Assembly: GCF_003994855.1 (NCBI RefSeq)
Contig: NZ_CP034142.1
Coordinates: 2,666,001-2,730,000, forward strand
Reading direction: 5' to 3'
DNA: 64,000 nt
Source of the DNA: Marinobacter sp. NP-4(2019)
GTDB taxonomy: Bacteria; Pseudomonadota; Gammaproteobacteria; Pseudomonadales; Oleiphilaceae
Below are positions 36,925 to 46,886 of this stretch, one piece after another; the stretch's first letter is position 1; every line of letters begins with the position of its first letter. A program made the position numbers and the translations under genes. The notes beneath the pieces are model-generated. The model was not told the origin of the DNA. It made no database searches and saw only the letters and a list, made by a program, of their open reading frames with translations.

Positions 36925-38175
36925 ATGAACTGCAAGAAGCTTTTCGTTCCCCTATTACTCCTACTGCTGGTTACGACCACAACTGCAGCGGAAACCCTGA
37001 AAATAGGACTGAACTACCCACAAACCGGACGTTACAAGGATCAGGGACTGCAACAGCGCCTTGGTGCGTTTCTCGCCGTCGACGAAATCAACAAAGCCGG
37101 CGGTGTGATGGGGCAGCCGCTGGAGCTGGTGATCCGCAATACCGCGGGCGAACCTGAGCGTGGTGCAAAAAATACGGCCGAGCTGATCGACCAAGAAGGC
37201 GTCAGCATGCTGTTTGGCGGTGTATCCAGCGCCGTTGCCATCGCCTCCGGCAAGGCCGCCAGGGATCGCAATCGGATTTATTTCGGAACGCTGACCTACT
37301 CCAACGCCACCACCGGCAAAGACGGCCACTCCCACATGTTCAGAGAGCCCTATAACGCCTGGATGAGCGCCAAAGCGTTGAGCAAATACCTCACGACCAA
37401 TCATGGAAATGATGAATATTTCTATATCACCGCCGATTACACCTGGGGCTGGTCTGTCGAGAAGTCCGTCAGGCAGTTCACCGGCACGGAAGACAGCAAT
37501 CGACACGCCGGCGTAAAAACCCCCTTCCCTCGCGCCCTGATCAGTGACTTCCGCGAAGCCCTCGAACAGGCTGAAGAAAGTAACGCCAAGGTACTGATGA
37601 TGGTACTGTTTGGTGACGATATGGTACGTGCCATTAACGTTGCCTACGAAATGGGACTGACCGAAAAAATGCAGGTCGTCGTTCCGAACCTCACCCTGGG
37701 CATGGCCCGCCAGGTAGGCCCGACCATTATGGAAGGTATCGTAGGTGGAGTGCCTTGGGTATGGAATGCGCCTTACGAATTCAATTATCCCCGTGGACAA
37801 CAATTTGTAGAAGCCTTCTCGGCCCGTTACGAAATGCGCCCCTCCACGGCGGCAGCTTCCGCGTACAGCATTGTCTATCAATACAAGGACGCTGTAGAAC
37901 GTGCCGGGACAACCAACACGGCATCAGTGATCCGGGCTCTGGAAGGCCACCGGTACAGTTTCCTCAAGGATGAGCAGGTCTGGCGTGAATTTGATCACCA
38001 GAATGTGCAAACCGTGTATGTAGTCAAAATCCGCCCGCGCAACGATATTATCGCCGACGAATACAGCAGCGATTATTTCGAGATCATCGATACCATGCCC
38101 GGCGATGAAGCAGCCCAGACCCGTGCTGAATGGGAGGCCCGTCGCAGGGAGGCCGGCAAGCCCCTGTCTCTTTGA
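36925..38175 (+). CDS. Periplasmic substrate-binding protein, urea/branched-chain amino acid type
   Basis: A 416-residue exported type I binding protein. After a signal peptide (CKKLFVPLLLLLLV to TTAA) it reads LKIGLNYPQTGRYKDQG, the usual N-terminal motif of UrtA/LivK proteins. No permease or ATPase genes are nearby, so it is an orphan binding protein or a sensor partner. The ATG at 36925 follows TTAGGAG; an in-frame ATG at 36886 would precede the signal peptide with an Arg-rich tail. Confidence 0.82.
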   Translation: MNCKKLFVPLLLLLLVTTTTAAETLKIGLNYPQTGRYKDQGLQQRLGAFLAVDEINKAGGVMGQPLELVIRNTAGEPERGAKNTAELIDQEGVSMLFGGVSSAVAIASGKAARDRNRIYFGTLTYSNATTGKDGHSHMFREPYNAWMSAKALSKYLTTNHGNDEYFYITADYTWGWSVEKSVRQFTGTEDSNRHAGVKTPFPRALISDFREALEQAEESNAKVLMMVLFGDDMVRAINVAYEMGLTEKMQVVVPNLTLGMARQVGPTIMEGIVGGVPWVWNAPYEFNYPRGQQFVEAFSARYEMRPSTAAASAYSIVYQYKDAVERAGTTNTASVIRALEGHRYSFLKDEQVWREFDHQNVQTVYVVKIRPRNDIIADEYSSDYFEIIDTMPGDEAAQTRAEWEARRREAGKPLSL

Positions 38176-38256
38176 ACCTGCCTGGTCGTTACCTTTAGCT
38201 AACGGCGTTATACTCGGATAAATGAACGGGTATACGCGCCAGGGAACGACCAGCTA

Positions 38257-39783
38257 ATGAAAGCACTACAGACAGATTACGATGTCGTCGTTGTGGGCGG
38301 CGGCGTTAATGGCACGGGCATTGCCATGGACGCTGCCGGCAGGGGCTTGAGAGTCTTGCTGTGCGAGATGAACGATCTTGCGTCGGCAACTTCCTCCAGC
38401 AGCAGCAAACTCATTCACGGAGGGCTGCGCTATCTGGAGCATTACGAATTCAGACTGGTACGGGAAGCTTTGGCCGAACGTGAAGCACTGCTGAAGAACT
38501 CACCACATATCATGTGGCCCATGCGCTTTCGCCTGCCCTACCGGGAACACCTGCGCCCAGCCTGGATGATACGCACCGGCCTTTTCCTGTATGACCACCT
38601 GGCCAAACGCGAACTCCTGCCAGGATCCCGCTCAATCCGATTCAATGACAGTGATCCATTGAAACCTGAAATCACGCGGGGGTTCGAGTACTCGGACGGA
38701 TGGGTGGATGACGCCCGCCTGGTGATTCTGACCGCCCTTAAAGCCCAGGAGTGCGGGGCTACCGTCCTGACACGGACCAAGTGTATCCGTGCAGAACGGG
38801 GTAAACAGCAGTGGCGCGTTACGCTGGAAAATACCATCGACGGCACGACCCGGACCGTCTCTGCGCAGGCCATGGTCAATGCCTCTGGCCCCTGGGTCAG
38901 CCGTTTGTTCAGCGATGCCTTATCCATGCCTGCCCCCAGGATGATCCGCATGGTCAAAGGCAGCCATATTGTGGTGCCACGTCTGAACAAGGATACCGAA
39001 GCCTACATCCTGCAGAATGAAGATGACCGTATCGTCTTCGTAATTCCCTACGAAGACCGATTTTCGCTGATCGGCACCACGGATGTGGAATATGAGGGAG
39101 ACCCGCGCGAGGCAACGATTTCAGAAGAAGAAACCCACTACCTTCTGGACATCGTGAACGCCCACTTCAAACATCAGTTAACGACAAGGGACGTGGTCTG
39201 GTCCTACTCCGGCGTTCGACCGTTAATGGACGACGAACAACAACCGGCCCAGAAGGCAAGCCGTGACTACTCCTTCGAAGTCGACGCCTCTGTTGAAGGG
39301 GCGCCGGTTATATCCGTGTTCGGGGGCAAGATCACCACTTACCGCAAACTGGCCGAAGCCGCCACCGATAAACTGTGCCAGTTCTTTCCGGAAACCGGTC
39401 AGGCCTGGACCCGGAACGCAGTATTACCCGGTGGTGACTTTACCAATCAGGCCACCCTGTACGCTCAATTGAAATCCCGTTGGCCATGGCTGCCTGAAGA
39501 TCTGCTTGGTCGTTATGTGAGAACCTACGGCACCCGCTCACTCCAGGTTATGGACGGAATCAATGATCTGGAAGCCATGGGAAGGCGATTTACCGGCAAT
39601 CTGTACCAGAACGAAGTGGATTACCTGATGTCAGAGGAGTGGGCAATGACAGCGGAGGATATCCTGTGGCGGCGCACCAAACAGGGCCTGTATGCGACAG
39701 CGAAGGACGTCGGGGAACTGGCCGCCTACCTGAAACTCAGGGCCGGAGAATCTCGCGTACCCGTAACTGAAGCTCCGGAATAA
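38257..39783 (+). CDS. glpD: Glycerol-3-phosphate dehydrogenase (aerobic, FAD)
   Basis: A 508-residue membrane-associated flavoenzyme that oxidises glycerol-3-phosphate to dihydroxyacetone phosphate and feeds the quinone pool. The FAD-binding start is VVVGGGVNGTGIAMDAAGRG, followed by SSSSKLIHGGLRYLE, a GlpD hallmark. No glpK, glpF or glpR is in the window. Its 3' end overlaps the convergent glycosylase-like gene by 47 bp. Confidence 0.95.
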   Translation: MKALQTDYDVVVVGGGVNGTGIAMDAAGRGLRVLLCEMNDLASATSSSSSKLIHGGLRYLEHYEFRLVREALAEREALLKNSPHIMWPMRFRLPYREHLRPAWMIRTGLFLYDHLAKRELLPGSRSIRFNDSDPLKPEITRGFEYSDGWVDDARLVILTALKAQECGATVLTRTKCIRAERGKQQWRVTLENTIDGTTRTVSAQAMVNASGPWVSRLFSDALSMPAPRMIRMVKGSHIVVPRLNKDTEAYILQNEDDRIVFVIPYEDRFSLIGTTDVEYEGDPREATISEEETHYLLDIVNAHFKHQLTTRDVVWSYSGVRPLMDDEQQPAQKASRDYSFEVDASVEGAPVISVFGGKITTYRKLAEAATDKLCQFFPETGQAWTRNAVLPGGDFTNQATLYAQLKSRWPWLPEDLLGRYVRTYGTRSLQVMDGINDLEAMGRRFTGNLYQNEVDYLMSEEWAMTAEDILWRRTKQGLYATAKDVGELAAYLKLRAGESRVPVTEAPE

Positions 39784-40336
39784 CGTCCTGTTCAAACCAG
39801 GGATTACGCCGTAGCCACATATTGTTTCGCGGGCTGGGATGGGGCAACGGCAATACCTTTGGCCAGTCTTTTCTCCAGTCCTTAACATTATCGGTCACCG
39901 ATTTTTTCGGATCCGACAAATGCCAGGCATGGGCATACTGTCCGATCACCAGCGTCAACTCTATGTGTTTCAGCCTGGCCAGCAACGCTTCCCGCCAGGC
40001 TGGCGCGCATTCGGGACGCGGTGGGAGATCACCGGACTTGCCGGTACCCGGGTAACAGAATCCCATGGGCAATATCGCCAGCTTGCTCTCATCGTAGAAG
40101 ACGTCACGACTAACCCCCATCCAGTCTCGCAGCCGGTCGCCACTGGGATCATTGAACGGCAACCCGGTTTCATGAACCCGCCGGCCCGGCGCCTGCCCGA
40201 CCACCAGTATTCTGGAGGACTCGCTGAGCTGAATCACTGGCCTGGGTCCCAGCGGCAAATGCTCCGCGCACAAGGTGCAGCGGCGTACTCTGGTCACCAG
40301 TTCATCGAACGACAGTGAAGAATAGAGTTCTGTCAT
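39737..40336 (-). CDS. Uracil-DNA glycosylase superfamily protein
   Basis: A 199-residue protein with the UDG fold. Motif A is GQAPGRRVHETGLPFNDPSG near residue 48, and motif B is HPSPRN near residue 165. It has a CxxC near the start (CTLC) but lacks the four-cysteine cluster of family 4 enzymes, so it is nearer the short family often annotated as uracil-DNA glycosylase family protein. The last 47 bp overlap glpD on the other strand. Confidence 0.8.
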   Translation of the reverse strand: MTELYSSLSFDELVTRVRRCTLCAEHLPLGPRPVIQLSESSRILVVGQAPGRRVHETGLPFNDPSGDRLRDWMGVSRDVFYDESKLAILPMGFCYPGTGKSGDLPPRPECAPAWREALLARLKHIELTLVIGQYAHAWHLSDPKKSVTDNVKDWRKDWPKVLPLPHPSPRNNMWLRRNPWFEQDVIPELQLRVREILRP

Positions 40337-40381
40337 ATCGCCTTCCCCAAGCTTGCCAGTGTGCTCCAGAGCTGCCGAGGT

Positions 40382-41347
40382 TCAGACCTCCGGGTTTGCC
40401 AGCGCCTCCGCCGCTCCTAACAATCCAGTATAGGGCTCTGTCACCACATACACAGGAGTGGATTCCAGTAACGGACGCATACGGCCTTTGTCCTCAAAAC
40501 CGCTACGAAACGAACTTTCCAGAAAGAAATCGAGAAAGCGCGGCAATACACCGCCACATAGGTATACACCTCCTGTACTCCCCAGCGTCAGCACCCCGTT
40601 GCCGGCAACCCTGCCCAGCAGTTCGCAGAAATGGTGGAGGGTGTGGCGAGCAAGCCCGTCATTTTGTTCCAGCGCTGCTGCCGTGACTTTTTCCGGCGCG
40701 TCCAAAGGCGCCGGTACACCCTGTATCTCGGCGTGCGCCTGGTAGAGATTCAACAACCCCTGCCCGCACAGCAGCCGCTCCACAGACACCCGGCCAAACC
40801 TTGCTTTCAGAATTCGCAGTATGGCCATTTCGGTTTCATCGGTTGGTGCGAAGTCGACATGACCACCCTCGGTCATCAGCGGTACCCAGCCGTCACTGAT
40901 AGGTACAAGGCCGGATACGCCAAGCCCGGTTCCCGGCCCCATCACCAGCCTTGCACGACGGTTGTCACCAGGCCCACCACAGACATGTACAAGATGCTCT
41001 TGCGAAACGTGAAGAACACCCAGAGCCATCGCGGTGAAATCATTGATCACCTTGAAGGCCCGCCAACCGAACTGTTGGCGAATCTCCTCGATATCAAAGC
41101 GCCAATGATTGTTGGTCATACGGATCTGGCCTCCCGAAACCGGCGACGCCACGGCAAAGCAGGCCTCACCGACCTCGGCAACCCCCACCCTGGCGAGATA
41201 ATCCACCACCGCGTTGTCCAGATTGTCGTATTCACCACAGGTCAGGATCTCGATCGCCCGGGGCTCGACACTGCCACGTTCCACCAGCGCAAAGCGCGCG
41301 TTGGTGCCACCGATATCACCCACCAGGGAATAGTGTGTTGCTGTCAT
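40382..41347 (-). CDS. glk: Glucokinase
   Basis: A 321-residue cytoplasmic enzyme that phosphorylates glucose with ATP. The phosphate-binding start is VGDIGGTNARFALV. The catalytic region NDFTAMALG holds the Asp, followed by MGPGTGLGVSG and EGGHVDFAP. It is the E. coli-type Glk, not a ROK kinase. The start overlaps the edd stop by 4 bp (ATGA), so the two are coupled. Confidence 0.95.
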   Translation of the reverse strand: MTATHYSLVGDIGGTNARFALVERGSVEPRAIEILTCGEYDNLDNAVVDYLARVGVAEVGEACFAVASPVSGGQIRMTNNHWRFDIEEIRQQFGWRAFKVINDFTAMALGVLHVSQEHLVHVCGGPGDNRRARLVMGPGTGLGVSGLVPISDGWVPLMTEGGHVDFAPTDETEMAILRILKARFGRVSVERLLCGQGLLNLYQAHAEIQGVPAPLDAPEKVTAAALEQNDGLARHTLHHFCELLGRVAGNGVLTLGSTGGVYLCGGVLPRFLDFFLESSFRSGFEDKGRMRPLLESTPVYVVTEPYTGLLGAAEALANPEV

Positions 41348-43164
41348 GCCTCATGATTCCAGAAAAAGCTGGCACCTTCCTCGGGATTGCTGGCCGCACG
41401 GCGCATCCAGCCAAACAGCTCCCGACCGTAACCGTGATGATACCCGGTCAGATCCGCTTTTACAGATTCACGGGCCGCAAATTCCTGTTGGTCCACCTCA
41501 ATAGACAGCCTGCCTCTCTCGGCATCCAGGCAGACCAGATCACCGTTCTTGACCCTGGACAGCGGACCACCATCCAGCGCTTCTGGATATACATGAATGG
41601 CCGCAGGCACTTTACCGGAGGCGCCGGACATGCGGCCGTCGGTCACCAGGCCAACCTTGAACCCCCGATCCTGCAGCACCCCCAGGTATGGCGTCAGTTT
41701 GTGTAGCTCGGGCATACCGTTGGATTTCGGTCCCTGGAAGCGGACAACCACCACGCAGTCCTTATCCAGATCGCCGGCCTCAAACGCCGCTTTCAGTTCG
41801 TTCTGATCATTGAACACAACGGCCGGCGCTTCCACGGTTCGATGTTCCCTGGCAACGGCGGACACCTTGATCACGCCCCGGCCCAGATTGCCGTCCAGGA
41901 CCCTCAGCCCGCCATCCGGCGCAAACGGTTCCGTCGCGGAGCTGAGCACATCGGGCAGCAGACTTTTCTCAGGGGCTGGCCGCCAGACCAGTTTATCGCC
42001 TTCAAGATCCGGCATTTGGGTGTAACGCTCAAGACCGTGCCCAACAACCGTTTCCACGTCGTTGTGGAGGTAACCGGCGTCGAGCAATTCACGAATCAGG
42101 AACGGCGTGCCGCCGGCCTCATGGAACGCGTTTACGTCTTCCTGGCCGTTGGGGTATATACGGGTCATCGATGGAACAACGGAGGACAACTCCGCGTAAT
42201 CATTCCAGTCAATGATGATGCCCGCTGCCCGGGCAATGGCGATCCAATGGATGGTGTGGTTGGTGGAGCCACCGGTCACCAGCAGGGCAACGATTGCATT
42301 CACTATGCTCTTCTCGTCAACCATGTCGCCCAGGCCAAGCTCACCACCGTGGGGCTTGGACAGCTTGATGACCTGCTCCGTAGCGGCACGGGTAAGCTGG
42401 TCACGCAACGGTGTATTCGGATTAACAAAAGCCGCTCCTGGCAAATGCAGCCCCATCACTTCCACCAGAAGCTGATTGCTGTTGGCGGTTCCGTAAAAAG
42501 TGCAGGTTCCCGGGCTGTGATAGGACTTGCTCTCGGCTTCCAGCAGCTCGTCCTTACCCACCTTGCCTTCCGCGTACAGCTGGCGAATCCGCTGCTTCTC
42601 CTTGTTGGGTAGCCCCGAAGGCATCGGACCGGCAGGCACCAGAATGGTCGGCAGGTAGCCAAAGCTCAGGGAGCCGATCAGCAGCCCCGGCACAATCTTG
42701 TCACAAATACCCAACAACAACGTGGCATCAAACATATTGTGGCTCAGGGCCACCGCTGTACTCATCGCGATGGTGTCCCGGGAGAAGAGACTCAACTCCA
42801 TACCCGGCTGCCCCTGGGTCACCCCGTCACACATGGCGGGAGTCCCGCCGGCAACCTGGGCAACCGACCCCATCCCTCGAGCCGCTTCACGAATCGCATC
42901 CGGGAACTTTTCATAGGGTTGATGGGCCGAAAGCATATCGTTGTAGGCGGAAACGATTGCCACATTCGCCTTGTTCATGAACTTCAGGGTGTCCTTGTCC
43001 CCCTGATTACACGCGGCGAAACCGTGGGCCAGGTTACCGCAGGAGAGTGAGCTCCGGTGTGGCGACTGGGCTTTGAGTTCGTTCATGCGGCTGAGGTAGT
43101 CCTGCCGGCTGGCACGGCTGCGCTCAATGATTCTCTGTGTCACCTTGTCAACGGTCGGATGCAT
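41344..43164 (-). CDS. edd: 6-phosphogluconate dehydratase (Entner-Doudoroff)
   Basis: A 606-residue 4Fe-4S dehydratase turning 6-phosphogluconate into KDPG. Cluster cysteines lie in GTPAMCDGVTQG, LLGICDKIVPG and SPGTCTFYGTAN. TDGRMSGASGKVP marks the C-terminal domain. The ATG at 43164 follows GGAG; a start at 43200 in the same frame would add a poor leader. It forms an operon with glk and diverges from gap. The next enzyme, Eda, is not in the window. Confidence 0.96.
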   Translation of the reverse strand: MHPTVDKVTQRIIERSRASRQDYLSRMNELKAQSPHRSSLSCGNLAHGFAACNQGDKDTLKFMNKANVAIVSAYNDMLSAHQPYEKFPDAIREAARGMGSVAQVAGGTPAMCDGVTQGQPGMELSLFSRDTIAMSTAVALSHNMFDATLLLGICDKIVPGLLIGSLSFGYLPTILVPAGPMPSGLPNKEKQRIRQLYAEGKVGKDELLEAESKSYHSPGTCTFYGTANSNQLLVEVMGLHLPGAAFVNPNTPLRDQLTRAATEQVIKLSKPHGGELGLGDMVDEKSIVNAIVALLVTGGSTNHTIHWIAIARAAGIIIDWNDYAELSSVVPSMTRIYPNGQEDVNAFHEAGGTPFLIRELLDAGYLHNDVETVVGHGLERYTQMPDLEGDKLVWRPAPEKSLLPDVLSSATEPFAPDGGLRVLDGNLGRGVIKVSAVAREHRTVEAPAVVFNDQNELKAAFEAGDLDKDCVVVVRFQGPKSNGMPELHKLTPYLGVLQDRGFKVGLVTDGRMSGASGKVPAAIHVYPEALDGGPLSRVKNGDLVCLDAERGRLSIEVDQQEFAARESVKADLTGYHHGYGRELFGWMRRAASNPEEGASFFWNHEA

Positions 43165-43271
43165 GGCGGGCTCCATAGCAAATATTATTAATGACGTCAT
43201 TTTTAGACGTAATTTTACTTTCTTTTTTTGGTGATTTCACCCATTAATCGTTCATTTCTTCTCTTTTTGTT

Positions 43272-43286
43272 GTTATATTTACTACA
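43272..43286. promoter_or_regulatory. Candidate HexR-type operator in the edd-gap divergent region
   Basis: The sequence GTTATATTTACTACA matches the right half of the HexR palindrome TGTAATnnnATTACA well; the left half is poor. HexR is known to control edd, glk, gap and pyk in gammaproteobacteria, which fits these neighbours. A second near-palindrome, GTAATTTTAC, lies around 43210. hexR itself is not in the window. Confidence 0.35.
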
Positions 43287-43333
43287 TCGGAATCGTAAAT
43301 TGGTCGAAAAACAACCACAAGAGGAGTCAGAAA

Positions 43334-44338
43334 ATGACTATTCGCATAGCGATCAACGGTTTTGGCCGCATAGGACGCAATGTCCTTCGCGCCCTTTATG
43401 AAAACAACTACCGGAATCAGATTCAGGTCGTCGCCATTAACGATCTTGGCGATGCTGAAACCAATGCCCATCTGCTCAAGTATGACAGCGTTCATGGTCG
43501 TTTTGATGGCGTGGTTAACCACGATGCAGAGTCGCTGACTGTTAACGGCGACCGCATTGCTATTACCGCCATCCGCAACCCCGAAGAATTGCCGTGGAAA
43601 GATTTTCATATCGATGTGGTCTTCGAGTGCACCGGGCTCTTCACCAAACGTGCCCAGGCTCAGTCTCACCTGACGGCTGGCGCCCGCAAGGTGATCATTT
43701 CCGCGCCCTCACCCGACGCCGACGCCACTGTGGTGTACGGCGTTAATCACGACAGCCTGACCGCGAGCGACGACATCATTTCCAACGCGTCCTGCACCAC
43801 CAATTGCCTGGCGCCGGTGGCGGAAGCACTCCACAAGGCCGTCGGTATTGAAAGCGGCCTGATGACCACCATCCACTCCTACACCAATGACCAGAAACTG
43901 AGCGACGTATACCACTCGGACCTGTACCGGGCCCGCTCGGCAACCCAGTCGATGATTCCCACCAAAACCGGCGCGGCCGCCGCCATCGGCAAGGTCATTC
44001 CCGAGCTTAACGGAAAGTTGGACGGATTGGCGGTAAGAGTGCCCACCATCAACGTATCGCTGGTTGATTTCGGCTTTATTGCCAGCCGGGAAACCTCCGT
44101 GGAAGAAATTAATGAGGCGGTCAGGGTGGCAGCAGAGGACAACCCTGTATTGGGTTACAACACCGAAAAGCTGGTGAGCGTGGACTTCAACCATAACGCG
44201 CTTTCCAGTGTTTTTGATGCCAACCACACACGGGTACTCGGCCGTCATGTAAAAGTCATGGCCTGGTACGACAATGAGTGGGGTTTTTCGAACAGAATGC
44301 TGGATAATGCCATCGCCCTGATCAAAGCCGGCCAGTAA
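43334..44338 (+). CDS. gap: Glyceraldehyde-3-phosphate dehydrogenase
   Basis: A 334-residue cytoplasmic enzyme. The NAD-binding start is IAINGFGRIGRNVLRAL. The catalytic cysteine is in SNASCTTNCLAP near residue 153, with the partner His in TIHSYTNDQ and the C-terminal WYDNEWGFS. The Asp in INDLGD favours NAD over NADP. Being divergent from edd suggests service to the Entner-Doudoroff route. GAGGAG precedes the ATG. Confidence 0.96.
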   Translation: MTIRIAINGFGRIGRNVLRALYENNYRNQIQVVAINDLGDAETNAHLLKYDSVHGRFDGVVNHDAESLTVNGDRIAITAIRNPEELPWKDFHIDVVFECTGLFTKRAQAQSHLTAGARKVIISAPSPDADATVVYGVNHDSLTASDDIISNASCTTNCLAPVAEALHKAVGIESGLMTTIHSYTNDQKLSDVYHSDLYRARSATQSMIPTKTGAAAAIGKVIPELNGKLDGLAVRVPTINVSLVDFGFIASRETSVEEINEAVRVAAEDNPVLGYNTEKLVSVDFNHNALSSVFDANHTRVLGRHVKVMAWYDNEWGFSNRMLDNAIALIKAGQ

Positions 44339-44405
44339 ACCTGGTCGGCTGGCGCATATCCACTACCCTGTCGGAAGGCCTCCCATTAAACAAAGGACAC
44401 CAAAC

Positions 44406-45854
44406 ATGCTCAGGCGTACCAAAATTGTCGCCACCCTCGGACCCGCAACCGATTCCCCGGAAGCCCTCGCCGCCATTATTGAAGCAGGCGTTGACGTAAC
44501 CCGACTGAACTTTTCCCATGGCAGCGCCGAGGAGCACATCGACCGTGCTCGCCGCGTCCGCGAAACAGCCGCCAGCCAGAACCGTTTCGTTGCACTTCTG
44601 GCGGATCTTCAGGGCCCTAAACTCCGTATTGCCCGCTTTACGGACAACAAAGTCACTCTGAAGGCAGGTCAGACGTTCATCCTGGACGCCGGGATGGATA
44701 AAGAAGCCGGCACCGAAGAGCGCGTGGGTATCGATTACGAGCAACTCATTCAGGACGTGGAGCCCGGCGACATCCTGGTTCTGGATGACGGTCGCATCGA
44801 AATGGAGGTGACCTCGGTCGACGCCACCAGTATTACCTCCACGGTCCTTATCGGCGGCCCCCTGTCCAACAACAAGGGGCTGAACAAGCGCGGTGGTGGC
44901 CTGTCCGCCGATGCCCTGACCGAAAAGGACAAACAGGACATCGTGACGGCGGCCCGCCTCGGTGCGGACTACGTGGCGGTGTCATTCGTTCGAACCGCAG
45001 AAGACATGCATACCGCACGCCGACTGTTGACGGAAGCCGGCTCCGATGCAGGACTGGTCGCCAAGATCGAACGCGCGGAACTCGCCCATGACGTGGACGC
45101 CCTGGACGCTGTGATCGAAGCTTCGGATGCCGTGATGGTTGCCCGTGGCGACCTGGCAGTGGAGATTGGCGATGCCGAACTGGTCGGTGTGCAAAAGCAC
45201 ATTATCTCCCGCGCCCGCGTGCTGAACCGCGCCGTCATCACCGCCACCCAGATGATGGAGTCAATGATTACCAGCCCCATGCCCACACGGGCCGAAGTTT
45301 CCGACGTGGCCAATGCGGTCATGGATTACACCGATGCGGTGATGTTGTCTGCGGAAACCGCCGTTGGTGACTACCCGACAGAAGCGGTGGAAGCCATGGT
45401 GCGCATCTGTCTGGGCGCCGAAAAGCAGCCTTCCATGCATCAGTCGAAGCACCGCATTCACGAGAGCATGGAGAAGGTGGACGAAGCCATTGCGTTGTCT
45501 GCCATGTATGCCGCCAACCACCTGGAAGGCGTGTCTGCGATCATCTGCATGACCGAAACCGGCGCCACGCCACGACTGATGTCCCGCATCAAGTCGAGCC
45601 TGCCGATTTTCGCCTTTTCCCGCCACCACTCCACCCAGCACCGGGTTGCGTTGCTCCGCGGCGTTCAGACCGTTCCGTTTGATTCGGCGAAGATTCCAAA
45701 CGAGCGCACCAACGCGTTGGCGGTCTCCGAACTGATCAATCGACAGGTAGTCAAGGACGGAGACCTGGTGGTGATGACCAAGGGCGACTACGTGAATGCC
45801 CAGGGTGGGACCAACACCATGAAAATCGTTCGGGTCGGGCAGGATATTCGCTGA
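44406..45854 (+). CDS. pyk: Pyruvate kinase
   Basis: A 482-residue enzyme making pyruvate and ATP from phosphoenolpyruvate. It starts RRTKIVATLGPATDSPEAL. Active-site parts are RLNFSHG, AKIERAELAHD with the catalytic Lys, MVARGDLAVEIG and ATQMMESM. It follows gap by 67 bp with AAGGA upstream of the ATG, probably in one transcript. The sequence is of the PykA type, but this was not tested. Confidence 0.95.
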   Translation: MLRRTKIVATLGPATDSPEALAAIIEAGVDVTRLNFSHGSAEEHIDRARRVRETAASQNRFVALLADLQGPKLRIARFTDNKVTLKAGQTFILDAGMDKEAGTEERVGIDYEQLIQDVEPGDILVLDDGRIEMEVTSVDATSITSTVLIGGPLSNNKGLNKRGGGLSADALTEKDKQDIVTAARLGADYVAVSFVRTAEDMHTARRLLTEAGSDAGLVAKIERAELAHDVDALDAVIEASDAVMVARGDLAVEIGDAELVGVQKHIISRARVLNRAVITATQMMESMITSPMPTRAEVSDVANAVMDYTDAVMLSAETAVGDYPTEAVEAMVRICLGAEKQPSMHQSKHRIHESMEKVDEAIALSAMYAANHLEGVSAIICMTETGATPRLMSRIKSSLPIFAFSRHHSTQHRVALLRGVQTVPFDSAKIPNERTNALAVSELINRQVVKDGDLVVMTKGDYVNAQGGTNTMKIVRVGQDIR

Positions 45855-45878
45855 TAGCTTTTTGGCAACTCTTCATAT

Positions 45879-46826
45879 TCATGTTGTGAAGAACTCCAGG
45901 AAGTAACTGTACAACCCGATACCAATCAACACGTTGAATGGAAAGGTAACGCCGAGAGAGGCCAGCATCGCCAGGCCAATATCGGCGTCGGGAATGGCAT
46001 GCCTTACCGCTACGGGCGCCGCAATATAAGAGGCGCTCGCGGTAAGGGTGCCCAGGACCACAACTGTTCCGGGCTCCAACCCCAGCCAATGACCGGTTAT
46101 CAGCCCGGGCAGGGAGAGAAGCGGCGGCATACACAGCGCAAATGCGATCAACCGCCAGTGTCGGAGCTGCACTTTTCGCAGGGTTTCTGCCGCTACGAGG
46201 CCCATTTCAAGAAGGAACAGGGACAGCACCAGAGAAAAAGCGCCCGTCAGGGGTGCTGTAACACCATCTCCCTTGTCGGGTCCGTAAAGGATTCCGATAA
46301 CCACGCCGCCGACCAACAAGACCACGCTTCGATTGGTCAGGGTTTCCTGCCAAAGTGGTGTTCCCGCACTGGTGGACTGGGCAGCCTCCTGAGTACAACG
46401 ACGGTACAACCAAAGGCCGGTCAGGATCGCAGGCAACTCCAGCAACACCAGATAGAGGGTAACCTGCCCTCCGGTTGCCAATCCCCGGGCCTCAACCCAG
46501 GCCAACGCAACTGCAAAGGTACCCGCACTTACGGATCCGTAGTGAGCGCAAAAGCTGGCAGCATCCGCCACATTCAAACGAACCAGATGCCGTAGCATCG
46601 GAAACAGCGCAAGGGGAATAGCAAAACCCAGCGCCATGATTGCCAACACTTCAGTCACCAGTCCCCAATGCAGGTTACCGTGCAGGGCCATGCCACCTTT
46701 GAGGCCGATGGTCAGCATCAGCAGCAGACTGAGAACATCGTACGCTGCCTTGGGAATCGTCAGGTCCGAACGTAAGGTTCCGGCAATCACGCCGAGCAGG
46801 AAGAACATCACGATGATGTCAGGCAT
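45879..46826 (-). CDS. Sodium-dependent bicarbonate transporter family permease (SbtA-like)
   Basis: A 315-residue membrane protein with about ten helices in two inverted halves. LMLTIGLKGGMALHG and HYGSVSAGTFAVALAW are typical of the SbtA/DUF897 family. Cyanobacterial SbtA imports bicarbonate with Na+; the bacterial homologues are mostly untested. The ATG at 46826 with GGAG at good distance is preferred over an in-frame TTG at 46835. A NhaR-type regulator lies upstream on the same strand. Confidence 0.82.
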   Translation of the reverse strand: MPDIIVMFFLLGVIAGTLRSDLTIPKAAYDVLSLLLMLTIGLKGGMALHGNLHWGLVTEVLAIMALGFAIPLALFPMLRHLVRLNVADAASFCAHYGSVSAGTFAVALAWVEARGLATGGQVTLYLVLLELPAILTGLWLYRRCTQEAAQSTSAGTPLWQETLTNRSVVLLVGGVVIGILYGPDKGDGVTAPLTGAFSLVLSLFLLEMGLVAAETLRKVQLRHWRLIAFALCMPPLLSLPGLITGHWLGLEPGTVVVLGTLTASASYIAAPVAVRHAIPDADIGLAMLASLGVTFPFNVLIGIGLYSYFLEFFTT

Positions 46827-46843
46827 TTCTATCAAACTCCGCT

Positions 46844-46868
46844 AAAACAAAGGGCCCCGCAGGGCCCT
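46844..46868 (-). terminator. Rho-independent terminator between the small conserved gene and the SbtA-like gene
   Basis: On the minus strand AGGGCCC pairs with GGGCCCT across a short loop and is followed by TTGTTTT. It ends the transcript from 47249. The SbtA-like start is only 18 bp downstream, so it could also attenuate read-through. Confidence 0.75.
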
Positions 46869-46886
46869 CTTTAAAATCAGAATAAT

